Positions 1 to 12,524 of a DNA stretch of 64,000 bases are shown here, piece after piece. The translations under genes were made by a program, and so were the position numbers. Position 1 is the stretch's first letter, and each line of letters begins with the position of its first letter. This DNA is from Saccharina japonica. Lineage: Eukaryota > Sar > Phaeophyceae > Laminariales > Laminariaceae. The notes under the pieces were generated by a model, which saw nothing but the letters and a program-made list of their open reading frames with translations, was not told the origin of the DNA and searched no databases. Where the stretch lies: the NCBI GenBank assembly GCA_008828725.1, contig MEHQ01001899.1:372001-436000 (forward strand). The letters are read 5' to 3'.

Positions 1-2845
1 GTGCTGTACATACTATTAGTAGTATTAATAGTACATGCCACTCCAGGCGAGAATATAAGCACCTCTTGGTTTTCACGTAAATGTACAAACAGTCCTTATA
101 CGTATTGCAGTCCAGATCAGTCCAGAGTGGTACCAGGTGTATCATATATACAGCATACAGCAGCAGCAGCAGCAGCAGTACCAGGTTGCGATATCACGCC
201 TCTCGCTCAGGTGTACGTTCTGGTACCAGACACCAGACACCAAGAGCAGTACTCGTACTCGAATCGCATCGTATCGTATGATACATCCTGCTTTAACGCT
301 GTACATGTAACTGGTCTCTCTGCTAAAAGAAGAGCTCGCGTCTCTGCGCTCTATGTACGAGTACGAATAAGCCTCTCGTAGACTTGTGCGTACAGCAGTA
401 CCGTTGACTATTCATACGTGGGTAGTCTGATGCTGTTATAAGTCAAGTTGTAAACGGCAGACGGAGGTGACCCGCCTCCGAATGGATTGCTGCTGCTGTA
501 ACACACTCTTATTGTTAATGGAATACACGTTCTGCCTTCGGCTGCACGAGTATGATACTCTGTACGTCGGGTCGGGTCGCGTTTGGAACAACGTTTGATT
601 CGGTGTACAGCAGGATGTTCACCGATCTCATCTCTCACTTCGTCCGCGTCTCCTATACCGTACCTGGTACGCAGCTGCTTGGACGAGCGTTCGTTTGGTA
701 CCGCGATCTTGGCGCCGGGGCTCTCTGGCGCTTGGTAGCGAATGGTAATGCTTGCTATCGTCGTACCAGGGTATATATATCTTCACTCTTGAGTACACCA
801 TATATATGTGACCTCCCTTGAGTTCCACAGCTGTCAGATTTTGTTCCCCTCAAACCCCTCGTAGTTCGCGCGATGGAAGTATCCCACGCAGCTTTCAAAG
901 ATTAAAAATATTACTTTCGACGAAATCCTCGATCTCACAGCTGTCGTTTTTTGTTTTTTTCTTCAATTATTTCAATATATCTTCACTCTTCACCGAACGC
1001 CCAGCTTCCTGTCAAGAATATTTCTCTTTTGAATACCAAGTACCAAGTATTGAATAATAAACTACCACAGGTATTCAGCTTCAGACAACTCAATAATGCT
1101 ACCTCGTACGCGTCATAGATTTAGTGGGCATTAGACGAACTCATATTGTACACCGTATTGTGTACTTGGTATGATTCGAAGAAGATATCATGCTTGGCTG
1201 GAGCGAGTCTGGACCGACCGAAAGGCTATTGGAAACACAGCGAACGAAGTCAATCGAATTTCACGAAAACTGACTGGTCTTGACTACGACTACGTACCGG
1301 TATGTACGTACGAGCATATTCACGAGTCTAGAAGTACTTACGCGTACAGAGCTGGCTGTTCCTTCCTTACTACTCGTACAGGTATTTCACAATTTGATTG
1401 CTGCGGGTTCAATACCACATCGACCCCCCCCGTAACTGCTGCAGCCCTCCCACAGCTATATACTGGCAATGATAGCATGAATACCGGAATGACAATATCT
1501 ACAGAGGTACTTGGTAGACTGTACGTAGGTTCGATCAAATAACTCCATTCAAGGCAGCAGTGTCGCGGTCAAGGCGGGTTATTTTTCGTGCTGCCCGAGG
1601 AGGAAAGCGTCACCGAGCGTTACTTGCCACCGGCATCGTTTTCGACGGACCATATGCACTAGCTAGTATGCACCATGTGCAAAGGAGGCCACAGGCTGTA
1701 CACGCTCATAGGCTTGGCTCTGTACTCCGTCGAGCCAGGCTGCGCAGCGGTTTGGGTATTGCGTTAACATATCGCAATACCCGTACAGCCAGGCTGATGG
1801 TTGTGCCAGAGCGTGGAGGCTGGGCGATGGTCCACGCACGCCTGCTGGGACCATTGGCGTTACCCTTGAGCAGCAATAATCGCCACCGTACCCACCTTAA
1901 ATCGCCACCGTTTTCATTATTAACCGGAAACGATCTGTTCTATGGTTGACGACGTCGGGCCTCTTCTGGAGCCATGAAGTGGGGGCCCAGCAGATATTTC
2001 TGGTTGAAGCTAAAAAGTGTGACACGGTCAATCTCGCCGTCCCTACGATGAACGACCAGTTTGCGCTATTAATATGCACTGCTGTTGCCATGGGGCTTAC
2101 GCTTGGTCTGGACACCGCCTGATAATGACAGGAGCGGGATGGGACTCCTGCCCGATGCCTCCGGCAAAATATACCACGGCTACCACGGCCCGAAACGCCG
2201 CTGATACGTCTCGTTTTCACGCTCCTCCACGTGTCCGTGCTTTACACATTTCCACGTTTCCGTGTTTTATACATATGCATGTGCATCGCCCGGTCGTGTC
2301 GCAGTCCTTTCGCGTGGCGTCGATGTCAGGTGCCAATAAGGCGACGCCTGCGGCAGCTATAAAACACACATAGAATAGCAGTGTCGTCCACCCACGCCCG
2401 TACCAGCATCTCCAGTGATTTTTGCTTCCTGATAGAATTCTGGACGGAAGTGTAAGGACCGGTTGGTATTAATATTCATGTCTAAACGCCCCAATGTTAT
2501 TTGGTAAGATTTTTCCCTGGCCCTGTCGGAAAGCAGTCTTGAGTCTTTTAGCTTTTTTTTGTTTCCCGTCTGCGAAACTGCTGTAACGATACGTATCGAT
2601 ATTGACTCTCCGCCCTTTTTCTTTTCCTAAGGGTTCACTCATCGACGTTCGCTGGCATAAAACATCAACAACACGATAGAGGGACTGCTGATGTGTCACC
2701 TTTCCGAACCTCGAAAATGATATTTTAACCCGGCCCATATCATACACATCATACAGCAGAAATGACATTTCGCTTTCATGCGTAGAGCTCACCAGCACAA
2801 GTCTGCACCCCCCCTGCTCGTGTCGATAATCGGCTATGTTTGCAG
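1..2845. other. Gene-poor left end, no recognised exon
   Basis: No reading frame here resembles a protein I know. Visible items are a short CAG microsatellite (about 157-176), one copy of an inverted-repeat element (826-946) and a GC-richer patch at about 1560-2400 with short open frames but no domain. The missing first exon of the downstream prefoldin gene must lie in this stretch or beyond the left edge, but I could not find a phase-0 exon carrying the expected prefoldin N-terminal motif. Confidence 0.5.
826..946 (-). repeat. Short interspersed inverted-end repeat, family R5, copy 1
   Basis: Both ends carry the palindrome ACAGCTGT. The interior has a block reading GATCGAGGATTTCGTCGAAA on the minus strand, followed by GGGATACTTCCATCGCGCG. 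The same two blocks recur in the same order at about 46174-46257 and 50948-51040. A 16-bp direct repeat, atatatcttcactctt, lies on either side (775-790 and 975-990). It looks like a small non-autonomous DNA element (MITE). Confidence 0.6.
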
Positions 2846-5800
2846 GATGACGTTGTTCAGTTTCTGACCCGATTAGGCGTCGAAGAGGTGGAAGCGCCAA
2901 TCGGAGCCTTCAACGAGCTCTACAGGTAAGCAGCATGAACTAAAATTGAAGAATAAATAAATGGAATTATTAATATAGCGTAAGGTTCCTAACATCTTGG
3001 GGAGAAGTCGGGTGGTTTGGACTCACTGTTTTTTTGTTCGACAATAAAACGGCTTGTCGCGTCTCTCTAGGCCCCCACTATTAATGGGCCTTAATGGACC
3101 TTGAACTTGAACTTGAACTTGTGCAGACGTCTGCAGTTGCTGTAGTGCAACTCTGAAAAGTGTTGCGTCGTGGAGCGTAGTTGTAAGCTCCACCGTCCAC
3201 CGTTGGGTGGTGCTGTGCAGGATCTGTGTAGTACATAATATAGACCTAACCCAGGAAACCTGTCCTAACTCGTGCAGATTTTATGGCTCCCACCCACCAT
3301 ACAGATAATACAGATCAGGAATGTATCTGCCTTGTAATATCTAGCTAGTTAATTAAGTGGGAATGGTCTATATGATCTGTCGGAGGAGTCAAATAATAAG
3401 AGGCTGACGAGCGCCTTTTCAACTTTACGCCGCCCTCGCTGTTTTCAGCAAGTACAAGCTGATGGAAAGCAACATGGACAAGGTCAAACAGTCCATGAAG
3501 GACAAGGTGCCGGAAATCGAGCGATCGCTGGACCTTGTACGGCACCTCCAAGAGCGACAGGTATGTATGTTAGAATACAAGTATAACAACACTCTGAGCC
3601 CCTGGTAAAAAAACGCTGTTAAAAACAGATTTCCGAAAAGTGACTCACCCCCCTACCTAAACTGGGGTTATAGATGGCCTACGAGTATTCCTGGCCTATA
3701 GAATGGCCGACAACTTAGTCGACACCAGGAACGGCCATACCACGTCGATCGCACCACATCCCGTCCGCTCTGTGACGTAAAGCGGCGTCGGGCCAGGCTA
3801 GTACTACGGTGGGACGGTGGGGGACCACGTGGGAAGCCCTGGTGCTGTTCCTTTTTTTTTCGCTCTTGCTTTTTTGCCCACCTGCTGCCGCTGTGCTCTT
3901 ACTCACCGCAGACGGCCGCCGTGTCGCCCGCAACACCCACTCACCCAGCCATCAGCCACCACGATTTACCTACCCACCGTACGCACGTATGAATGATACC
4001 TACGTCAAACGCGCGCCCACTCGTTTCCAGGGCGTACTGTGTAGCGCATACGTTCATTTCGCCTTGTCCCTCGTTTGGTCCTGTTCAAAAGCCGACCCGA
4101 GTTCTAATTAGAAGTTGGCCCGACCATGGTGATCTTCACAAAGGCCATACCATACCACTCGTAGACTAGCAGTCTATGGCTATCGCCTGGTTTTTCCTGG
4201 CGATCTTGTCTGTGTTTTTGTATCAGGGTATTAATGTACTTTTTACGTGATCGATTAGCGGGGGCGTTTTGCTGGACGACCTAAAACAAGTACAACAAAG
4301 AAAAAAGGCTCCATTGGCTCTTGAAAACCCTCAAACGCCCTTCTAGGCAGGGGCTTTCCTTGACAGGAACTATTTGTATGGACTGGCATGTACCTTACGC
4401 ATTGCTGTGTCCACTCTGCGGTGCCCCCTCTCTCCTCTGGTCCTCTGACCCTCAGGCGAAGCAAGAAACGGTAAGAACTCACTACAGCTTGGCGGACACG
4501 GTATTCGCCCAGGCTGAGCTCAAGTGCGATGGACGGGTGTGCATCTGGCTGGGGGTGAGTCGCGTGGTCTATTATTAAGATAGTAATATTACGGGGAAAT
4601 ACAGCAGTAGTAATACACACCAATATGTCCCGACCCATAAGCACCGTTTGTATTATTATCTTGAATACAAACGGTGCTTATATCTAGGGACACCTGGTAC
4701 CTATCATAACCAAATATAGGGTTTGCAAACATAGGGGGATACATGGTTTTTGTGTCCATCGTTGGTTCTGATTATTACCAGGTATGTATTGCTATGATCA
4801 CCCGTAACACAGTGCTATATAGAGCGTAGGGAAAGGAAGCGGCGATGCCACCATCACGTGTAACGCTAGCAGCCGTGTTTAGCATGCGGTGCATATAGGT
4901 GTGATGGTAGTGTCACATGCAACAGAAACGCGACATGAAGACGTTGTAACTATTTCAGGACAAAATTAGCTTTAAACGCCCGTTAACTGGGATGTTTTGA
5001 TTGCCCACCGATGTTTGTATTGCCACCGTACACGTGCGCGTTTTATAGCGTATTATCGGACGTTACCGACAAGAATAACACCAAACACGCTATTAAGAGG
5101 TGTTATGTTTATTTTCTCCTGCAGGGTTACATGTGTTCACCTTGCCGTTGGCATCCATTCTCTTTTATGCTGCATCGTTTTATCTCCTATCTCCGGTAAC
5201 CCCGCACAACGATGCTGCATTTCGTTTCGCACTCGTCTCGACTCTATCGTGACCTCTTGCTTGCCTTGCTTGCCTTGCTTGCCTCTCATCACCAGGCGTC
5301 AGTGATGGTGGAATACTCTTACGAGGAAGCCGTGGCGTTGCTCGAGAGCAACTTGGCAACTGCTATCGACAAGCAGGTGTGATTCTAAAATATGGAGTTT
5401 GTAACGGGTCGATGTCGAACACACGGCTGGACGCATGCAGAAATACCGCAAGCCTCTCCTGTTTTTTTGTCGGGTCCGCTCAGTTATGTTGGACCTCTGA
5501 AACGATGCTGTAGTCAGAGGAGCTTAGCCATTCGAGTGTGGAGTAGACATGGTTCGGTTGGGACGTATACCAGGTACTGCATTAAGAATGCCTACTCTCA
5601 CCGTGACTCTAATGTGTTCCAGATATGCTGTTCTCTCTACATGAACTCCCATCCATGTGTATTGGTAGTAAATACGCAAATACCGGGCGGCTATACGTAG
5701 TGGCTGCCTCCAACTCTTGTAGGGCTGTATTTTCGGGCATTCCTGTCGACTTGTGTCCGTACTTTTGACGTTTTCGTCGTGCTGTTTTTCTGCTCTTCTC

Positions 5801-5988
5801 CTCTCCTCTCCTCTGCTCTGCTTTGCCGCATTCCCTAGACCACAACCCAGGAAGACTTAGAGTTCCTGCGCAATCAAAGCATCACGGTCGAGGTCAACAT
5901 GGCCCGCTTGTACAACTACGATGTGCTCAGGCGGCGGAGGGTGGAAGAAGCAAAAAAGGCTAAAGAAGAGTCCAAGATTGCGGCGTGA
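2846..5988 (+). CDS. PFDN3: Prefoldin subunit 3 (VBP1-type), first exon missing
   Basis: This is an alpha-type subunit of the hexameric prefoldin co-chaperone, which passes nascent actin and tubulin to the CCT chaperonin in the cytosol. Five exons join in frame: 2846-2925, 3449-3560, 4456-4554, 5296-5376 and 5839-5988 (TGA). They give 173 residues, against about 200 for the family. Family marks are IGAFNELYSKYKLMESNM in the N-terminal helix, IERSLDLVRHLQERQ, then DTVFAQAELKCDGRVCIWLG and ASVMVEYSYEEAVALLESNL in the beta region. The C-terminal helix has EDLEFLRNQ and EVNMARLYNYDV, and the tail is basic and lysine-rich. Introns are GT-AG with phases 2, 0, 0 and 0. The codons before DDVVQFLTRLG, which should hold the start and the I-P-x-A segment, were not found upstream. 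The acceptor at 5295 follows a small tandem repeat of ccttgcttg. The family call is firm; the 5' end is open. Confidence 0.9.
3217..3386 (+). repeat. Dispersed repeat family R2, short copy
   Basis: It lies in the second intron of the prefoldin gene. It shares the core gcaggatctgtg..., then a block near ccaggaaac.tgtccta, then cagattttatggctcccacc, with copies near 6929, 48294, 53060 and 57711. It ends in gatctgtcggagg, matching the inverted end of the longer copies. The left end is truncated or diverged. Confidence 0.6.
4637..4681. repeat. Perfect 17-bp hairpin in prefoldin intron
   Basis: ataagcaccgtttgtat at 4637-4653 pairs perfectly with 4665-4681 around an 11-base loop. The flanks tgtccc and agggaca extend the symmetry. 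It could be a very short foldback element or a structured intron segment; nothing shows which. Confidence 0.7.
4703..4779 (-). repeat. MITE-like repeat family R1, copy A
   Basis: Read on the minus strand it begins taataatcagaacc and ends in atatttggttat. The interior contains cgatggacac and tatccccctatgtttgc. Five related copies lie at about 27245, 40121, 43831, 55064 and 55343. The ends form an inverted repeat of the type taatcagaacc / ggttctgatta, so this is a small non-autonomous DNA transposon family. Confidence 0.7.
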
Positions 5989-6928
5989 TTTCGCGGGGGT
6001 GGTGGCATGCGGTAGTCGGACACGGGGGCCATTGCGTTAGATGTTTTCGCAAGAACTTGCGTCTTCTCGCGGCTGCGATGGAGTTGCTACTGGTAGGGCT
6101 GGCACGGTTTGAATACCAAGTAGCCTACGGGGAGGCAGTCTATTACATACGGAGCACTTACAACTTGGAGTTTTTTTTTTCGCCTTTATAGACCTTTCAT
6201 GATTTTTGCAAGAAATATACGTAAAGGTATTATATGATATGATATGAGCCAGCAAGATAAACATGACCGCTGACTGCTATATATAATGTGCTACACGACG
6301 AATGAACGAGGTTCTCACAATTTCCCCAAGTTTTAGCAGCACAACAAGCGCTTGTCATGGACCATGGTGCTGTAGAGAGTCTAGAGCTTTACTGCACTCA
6401 CTCGTACTCGTAGCATTTCCTTTTCGTTTGCAGCATAGAGACTGCCCCAGGCATCAATTTAAGGAGTAACATACCCGGTACCTGGTACGTATCATACGTA
6501 TGGTGCAAGATTCGAAATGGTGGAGGGGTCGTCGTTCGTTCGCGTTAATATTTTTCTTTTGTTTGGGCGTTTTTTTCTACTATTTCCGGACGAGAGGCAA
6601 AAAAGGGGCTATATATACGTAGGGCCGCAGAAATACATGCGCGCGAGCGTAAAACGCCATATTCGCAACACAACCAGTTTAACACCAACCCGTGTCGGGG
6701 AGTGGTTGGTTTCAACGGCTGGGATGTTTCGTTCGTCCTACGTAACGCCGGCGTATCATATCTGCACCTACTACTGCTGCTTGCTGTACTTCACTTTGTT
6801 GTATTTGATGCTATTAATAGCTTCGCTCTTTTTCCCTCATCACTGCTAAGCAGCTGCTGTCATTACGTCTACAACGAGGAGGAGTATCAAGTAGAATCTT
6901 AATATTTGCAAGTTTTATGGCGATGTGA

Positions 6929-7206
6929 AGGTGGGACAGATCATCTAGATCATCTAGATCCTAGCTTGCCGTTATGAATGAGATGTTGAGCAGGATCTGT
7001 GCAGTACAGATCAAATCCAGGAAACATGTCCTACTAGTACTATTAATAATACTGTAAATCATGCAAGTTTCACGGCTCCCACCCGGCAACATGATATCAT
7101 AGGCTAGATCATACAGATGACGAATATGTCATGTCTGCCCTGAAATATCTAGATCGTTAAGTGGGGATGATCTATCAATGTGATCTGAATGATCTGTTCC
7201 AGGTGT
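6929..7206 (+). repeat. Dispersed TIR repeat family R2, near full-length copy
   Basis: It opens with aggtgggacagatcatctag and closes with gatctgttccaggtg, an imperfect inverted repeat. The core has gcaggatctgtgcagtacag, aatccaggaaacatgtccta and cacggctcccacc. Length is about 280 bp. Its relatives elsewhere in the window are up to about 340 bp and occur in both orientations. Confidence 0.65.
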
Positions 7207-7344
7207 GGAAGGGTATGTATGATTCAAGAATAAGTTAATCAACCAATCGAAGTTATCTGGAGCGCGAGCTGAGAGGCTCCAAGTTGAGCTACGTACGTTG
7301 TCAGTAGTCAGTAGTCAGTCTAACAAACCGTCGTCACAAAAGAT

Positions 7345-7510
7345 AATGTACTTATATACGTACGGTACTTTAGTTTTGTGACCACAGAAGAACTGGTATC
7401 TCTCTAGGATGAAGAATCGGCACAGACACTGGGTGTGCTGGATGTCGACGGGCGCGGGTAGAAAGGACGGTTTAATGTGAAAAAACACAAACAAACACAC
7501 CTGGTACACA
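7345..7510 (+). repeat. Dispersed repeat family R3, copy 1
   Basis: It contains gttttgtgaccacag, tatctctctagga, gaatcggcac.gacactgggtg, tgtcgac and a block ending ggtttaatgtgaa. The same blocks in the same order occur at about 56905-57052. A partial inverted copy lies at about 39443-39510. No coding content. Confidence 0.6.
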
Positions 7511-7969
7511 GCATGCGCTGTGAATATCTACCAGCTATTATGAATATCAGGTAGTCGTGCACAGCAACACATCTTTGCTGAGCACATCATCCGGTACTAC
7601 CTACGAGTAACACGCAGCCAAGGCCTGGAAACAACCTGCCTAAAAAGATTCGTGCAAAGGCAAAGCAGGCAGCCAAAAAACAAAACGAAAAGATATCACG
7701 GTGATGTTGATCGACAGGCACGCCTCCTTCAAAACCAAAACACCGGGATACCGAGGACGTATTCATACGAGTAGAAATGCGGCGGGATTTGCCATCTCTC
7801 AGCTGCAGCAGCCACGCTGGCTTGCAAATCGTTGTCGACAAAGAGACCCAGCGCACAAGCAACTAAGCTTACCCCCCCGGACTTCCAACGCCCCAGTTGT
7901 GCTACGCAACTCTCAGTGGCGGCCGCAGGCTTCACTGGCAGTGAAGGTTGAAGTTGAACGTCGAGAGCG

Positions 7970-10900
7970 ATGACATTGGGTTCCCTTCTCGTTGCGTCAT
8001 CATGTGTAGCCTACGGCAACGCCTTCATAGCACCCAGCGCCCACATGGCATTTCCAACCTCAGCATCTTCGAGTGCTCTCCGGATGTCAGCGGGGACAGA
8101 CTACGTATCGACCCTCCCCGGAGCTCCGTTCTCCGATGGTAAAGTGTGGGATCCCGTGGGGCTGTCGGATGGCGCCGACCCAACTGACATCAAGAAGTGG
8201 CGCGAGGCGGAAATCAAGCATGGCAGGGTCGCTATGCTCGCTTCGGTTGGCGTGCTCGTAGCCGAGGTAAGGTCTGCGGGTACACGTCGTAGCACCACGT
8301 ACAGCAACACAGCAGCACTAGCGCTTGCACTAGCACTGCCTACCCGGCGCCGATTCGCCTTTGTATACATACGGTATGCTGTAAGCTGCCCATTGGCAAG
8401 ATCGACAGACGGGAAGCACCCTGCCTGTGGCACACATTTATCATGACACGAGCAAAATAAGACTACTGGCTGCCTTGTAGCTGGGTACCTGGCAGGCAAC
8501 CGTATTTTTGTACGTATTGGTATGTTGTAAACCCTGAACCCTGAACCCTGGTACCGGTACTTATGTACATGGGCACCCTGTATACAGAACAGCAGTAGTA
8601 CCGGTGTACCGGTACAGCAGTACTCGTGTTACAACAGTACCTGTGTTGCTGCTTGTAGTATTCAATTCACACAGCAGTCTTACGAGTTGGTGAACACCGG
8701 AAAACGTACACTTACGCCAAGGTTCAGTACTGTACCTACAGTACCTCCACGCTGTGTTGGTGTGTTGGTGTCGGTGTTCTTGTTGTTGTTGTTGCCATAG
8801 CCTTGGGTGTCATCACTCATCACTCATCACATTAAACCTTCTGCATACTCGTACGGGTACCAACAGCATGCACCACACCCAGGGTTCGTGCTCGCACTCG
8901 TACGGGATATTTTCCCTATAAATAGAGAGATACGTACAAGTTACAAAGGCTCCGCTGCGCGGGCGGCTAACACCGCCCGCTACGCTCGCGGAAGGAAGAA
9001 TAGAAACAAATAAATGTGAAAAGGGTAAAAGAGGGACATATATAAGCTGCAACTGGCGACTTGATAATGCCAAGAGCTCCACATATATATATGTATGACG
9101 GCAAATACAGGACAGAAACGATAGTGGTGAACATCTATCTTCCAACTCGAAAAATGATCGCGAAGAAAGCAAAGCTCCGCTCCGAGGGCGCCTGACGCCG
9201 CCCGCTACGCTCGCGCAAGGAAGGGGCAGAAGAGGTCCACAATGTGGTGCAAGGACCGACTTGAAAATGCCAAGAGATTAATGGTGCAATGCACCGAAAT
9301 ACTTACTGCTGTACGCACGCAACTGAACGTATAGTACCCGCCTACCGCTGTATTGTACTGCAGGAGTACTGGTATGTGGCATGTGGCAAATCGCCTACTA
9401 TGATACCTGTACGACGACAGCAGTCGTACGTACACCTCAAAAAGTTGGGGGAAAAAAAGTGAAAAAGTATTGAAAAAAAAAAAGGTACTCGTACAGTACA
9501 GGCGACTTGCAAATACATGTTTACAGCAGTAGATAGATAGATAGAGCTCCATGCTCCAGGACAACAAAGCTGTACTTTCGAAAGGAATAGAAAGCAGAGC
9601 AACACGGCTCACAGCACGGCGCTGCGCTGCCTGCTGGGGGTGTGATTTATGCCTTTTTCGTGACTACTACGTGTGGTAGTACAACAACAGTAATAGTACC
9701 TTCGTACTTTGTATGCATCTGTATACTGTAGATATAATATGAAAGATGAAAGCACAGCACAGCACGGTCGTCAATCAAGTTGGAAAGAAAGTTACAAAAA
9801 ACGGAAACCCACAAAAAAAATGAGAAAGACGTACATACGTACTCGTACTCGTACTCGAACAAAACGCTCCCCGCCCACCCGCGATCACCCCGCCATCGAT
9901 TCGTTCCGGGTCGAGCGCACAGCACGGCGCTGCGGTGCCTGCTGGGGGTGTGATTTGTGCCCTTTTCATGACTACGATGTGTGGTAGTACAACAACAACA
10001 ACAACAACAACAGTAGTAGTACCTTCGTACTTTGTATGCATCTGTATACTGTAGATAGAGTATGAAAGAGAAAAGCACAGCACGGTCAATCAAGTTGTAA
10101 AGAAAGGTACATAAAACGAAAATCCACAAAAAAAATGAGAAAGACGTACATACGCACTCGTAAAAATACTCGTACTCGAACCAAAAGCTCCCCGCCCACC
10201 CGCGATCACCCCGCCATCGATTCGTTCCGGATCGAGCTCTACTGCCTCTCGGCCCCAGTGAGCCCCGTGGCCCGCTGTCGTGCTCACTGGATATACACGC
10301 ACGAGCCCAAACCCGAAAAAAAGGAAAAATGATCTCAACCAAAAAATTTTACTGGTATGCACGAGTAGGAAACAAAGACAGGAAGCAAGTAATCACGAAG
10401 AAAGGCAGAGAAAGCCAAGAACTTCGGGAAAGCAAGTAACTTTTGTTTCGGCAAATAAAGGCTGAGAATGGCTGTCAGGTACGAAGATATGCCGAGGAAA
10501 GCTTCCGAACCCCAAAGGATATCTGTATGTATTGGTATGTGGATACAAGCTACCTGATACGAGACAGAGCATACATCGCAGAGACAAGATGAGCAAAAAC
10601 ATTGCCAAACGTACTGGTACTACTGTGATCGGCCAATAATGTACTCACTCGTAATGCGCCAAAAGACAATGGTTGATCATAAAAAAGTAAAACATGCCCT
10701 GGCATGAGACGAAACTAGAAACCCGCTCACGCGCACGCCGTATTTGATCCACCGGCAGACCTATTATTGGTCCATTTCCCGTTACATGGGCATCATCGGT
10801 GTTAACTTGTGTGGATTTACAATCATAGCTGTTGATATCACCTGTCTACGAGAAGTAGCTGTCATTAGACTCACTCACTCCGAGCATCTCGTGCGCCTCC

Positions 10901-12369
10901 TGCAGTCATTCCACCCTCTCTTTCTGGGCAACGACTACATCGGTCCAGCGGTGGACCACTTCCAGGAGATATCTGCGCGTTTTCCGCAGGTGAGTCCAGC
11001 TATAGTTTGGGTAGGTCTTTACAGTAATAGCAGCGAATAGTTATGTACAATAATAAGGTGTGTACGTTTTAATGCTGATCTCGGGCTGGGTGGTGGCGAC
11101 CTTCAAAGCCCTCAAGTATTGATGCAGGCAGCTGTACAGACTGTTGTGGTGACGGCGTCCGATCGATCCACAAGGGGAGAAGCATACACGATAACATGAA
11201 TCGGTGGCATGCAAGCAAAGGTCGAGTCTCTGCATGTTGACCGGGGAGGGGGTTAACAGGCAGGTATGATCTCTCTCGCCTTCCGCGCGACAGATGACAC
11301 AGTCGACCAAAACCCTTTGCTACAAGCACAGACTTGAACTTGTGTTGCTCGCCACAGGTGGCGTGGACGCCCTTCGGAGCATTGAAAAACCGATATTCTA
11401 GAGACGATTGTGGAGCTTTCTCCGAAGCGGACAGGCATGAATGTACTACTGTGTTCGTTGCAGTGACACCGCCGCTCGCGAATATACTGTAGTTGCTTAG
11501 GTCGACACCCCCCTTGCCCTGTTCCCTAAACACGCAAGTTCTGGGCGTTGACGCTTCTCCTCATCGCCTTCCTCGAGTACCGCCAAATCAACATCGGCTT
11601 CGCTGAGCCGGACCCCGTGACCGGAGAAGGCGGTATGCGGGAAGACTATAATCCGGGAGACCTTGGGTTCGACCCGCTTGGCCTCGCGCCTCAAGACGAG
11701 GGGGAGCTTGACGTGATGAAGACCAAAGAGCTCAACAACGGCCGCTTGGCGGTAAGTCCCCGGAAGGAGAAGCCCTGGGAAGTATGCTGGCTTGATTCGC
11801 AGAGTGAAACTGGTGCATAGCGCGGGTGTGTTAGGTATTGAGGGTTTGAGGAGAGCGTGGTACTAGGTGACCACCGTGCGTTTGCTTGTTTGCCCGACTG
11901 CCTCCACAAGTTATGAAAAAAGCGAACGTGAGTCAATTGGCGGCCGTGCCTGGCTAATGCGTTGGGCGGGCGAAGTATACGGGGGGGGGGGGGGATTCAG
12001 CGCCCTGTACCACGTCGTGTGTGGTGCGCATAACATGCTTCCTCACTGACTGCTGTACACATGCGTTTGCTTCACGGAATCACCACAGGTTGCCCTTGTG
12101 TGGTCAGTTTTCGAAGGTACTTACTCTAGCGATAGGTCTGTCGACGAAACCTACAGCTTACGCCCTAATTGTAGCGGATGGCGTGTGTCAACCAAAACCT
12201 ACACCCCGCCCCCCCCTGACCAAGTCGATCCACGCGATCAATCTCTGCTGCAATTTATTCACCATTTGTTTTCGTTTCCACCGCCCCCTGATTGTTACGC
12301 CGACAGATGATTGGCATCGCTGGCATGCTGGTGCAAGAGCTCGTCAACCCGGTGCCGATCTTCGGTTGA
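7970..12369 (+). CDS. Fucoxanthin-chlorophyll a/c light-harvesting protein
   Basis: This is a thylakoid antenna protein that binds chlorophyll a/c and fucoxanthin and passes energy to the photosystems. Four exons, 7970-8266, 10906-10989, 11539-11751 and 12307-12369 (TGA), all phase 0, give 218 aa, a normal length. The N-terminus reads as a signal peptide ending GNA|FIAPS, the phenylalanine motif of red-lineage secondary plastids, followed by a Ser/Ala-rich transit segment. Helix 1 (about 74-99) contains KKWREAEIKHGRVAMLA with the chlorophyll-ligating E..H.R. Helix 2 (128-142) is FWALTLLIAFLEYRQ. Helix 3 (about 187-210) contains KELNNGRLAMIGIAGMLVQE. The loop before helix 3 has PGDLGFDPLGLAP, typical of the family. 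The start was chosen because it gives the complete targeting signal. The 2.6 kb first intron is full of repeats. The exact subfamily (LHCF, LHCR or LHCX) cannot be set by eye. Confidence 0.95.
8940..9290. repeat. Two diverged copies of a GC-rich repeat
   Basis: In the first intron of the light-harvesting gene, 8948-9000 and about 9172-9222 share a motif built around accgcccgctacgctcgcg. It is followed in both by rattgaaaatgccaagag-like sequence (near 9059 and 9260). Similar GC-rich pieces (gggcggcgtcagccg) appear near 45165. The origin is unknown. Confidence 0.5.
9612..10237 (+). repeat. Tandem duplication of about 310 bp
   Basis: Two head-to-tail units in the first intron of the light-harvesting gene, about 9612-9919 and 9920-10237. 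Each starts cacggcgctgcg.tgcctgc and contains ctttgtatgcatctgtatac. Each ends with the Pro/Arg-type block ccgcccacccgcgatcaccc. Units differ by point changes and in the length of a caa repeat. The open frames across them follow from the duplication and are not a gene. Confidence 0.8.
11981..11994. repeat. Homopolymer G run in the third LHC intron
   Basis: An uninterrupted run of about 14 G lies in the intron between 11752 and 12306. Runs like this recur in the window, and one borders the assembly gap. Confidence 0.7.
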
Positions 12370-12524
12370 GCGGGGTCGATATTCGATATTCGAGACTGGC
12401 GTCATGGGCGCCCATACAACTATCACATGACGCGTATTTAAGTAGAGCTATCGTAGTCGTAGTATGTTCCAAAACCACGCACAACCACGGTAATTTTTTT
12501 GAAACGGTGATAAGTTAGTGTAGG

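Larger units (their letters stand above)
5989..7969. other. Intergenic spacer, prefoldin to light-harvesting gene
   Basis: No exon was recognised. The stretch holds one copy each of the R2 (6929-7206) and R3 (about 7345-7510) dispersed repeats, and TA-rich sequence. The last few hundred bases should contain the promoter and 5' UTR of the light-harvesting gene, but I see no clear TATA box or initiator. Confidence 0.5.

Noticed and set aside
1560-1949. Plus-strand frame of 129 codons in a GC-richer patch
   Set aside because: Arg/Ala-rich, no domain, no splice context, and other frames are equally open; treated as chance.
2056-2115. Short stretch reading CTAVAMGLTLGLDTA, reminiscent of a MATE transporter segment
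   Set aside because: Only about 15 residues, followed at once by stops; no flanking support.
9647-10342. Minus-strand frame of 231 codons with phenylalanine and cysteine runs
   Set aside because: It spans the 310-bp tandem duplication and translates simple repeats; no homology or splice context.
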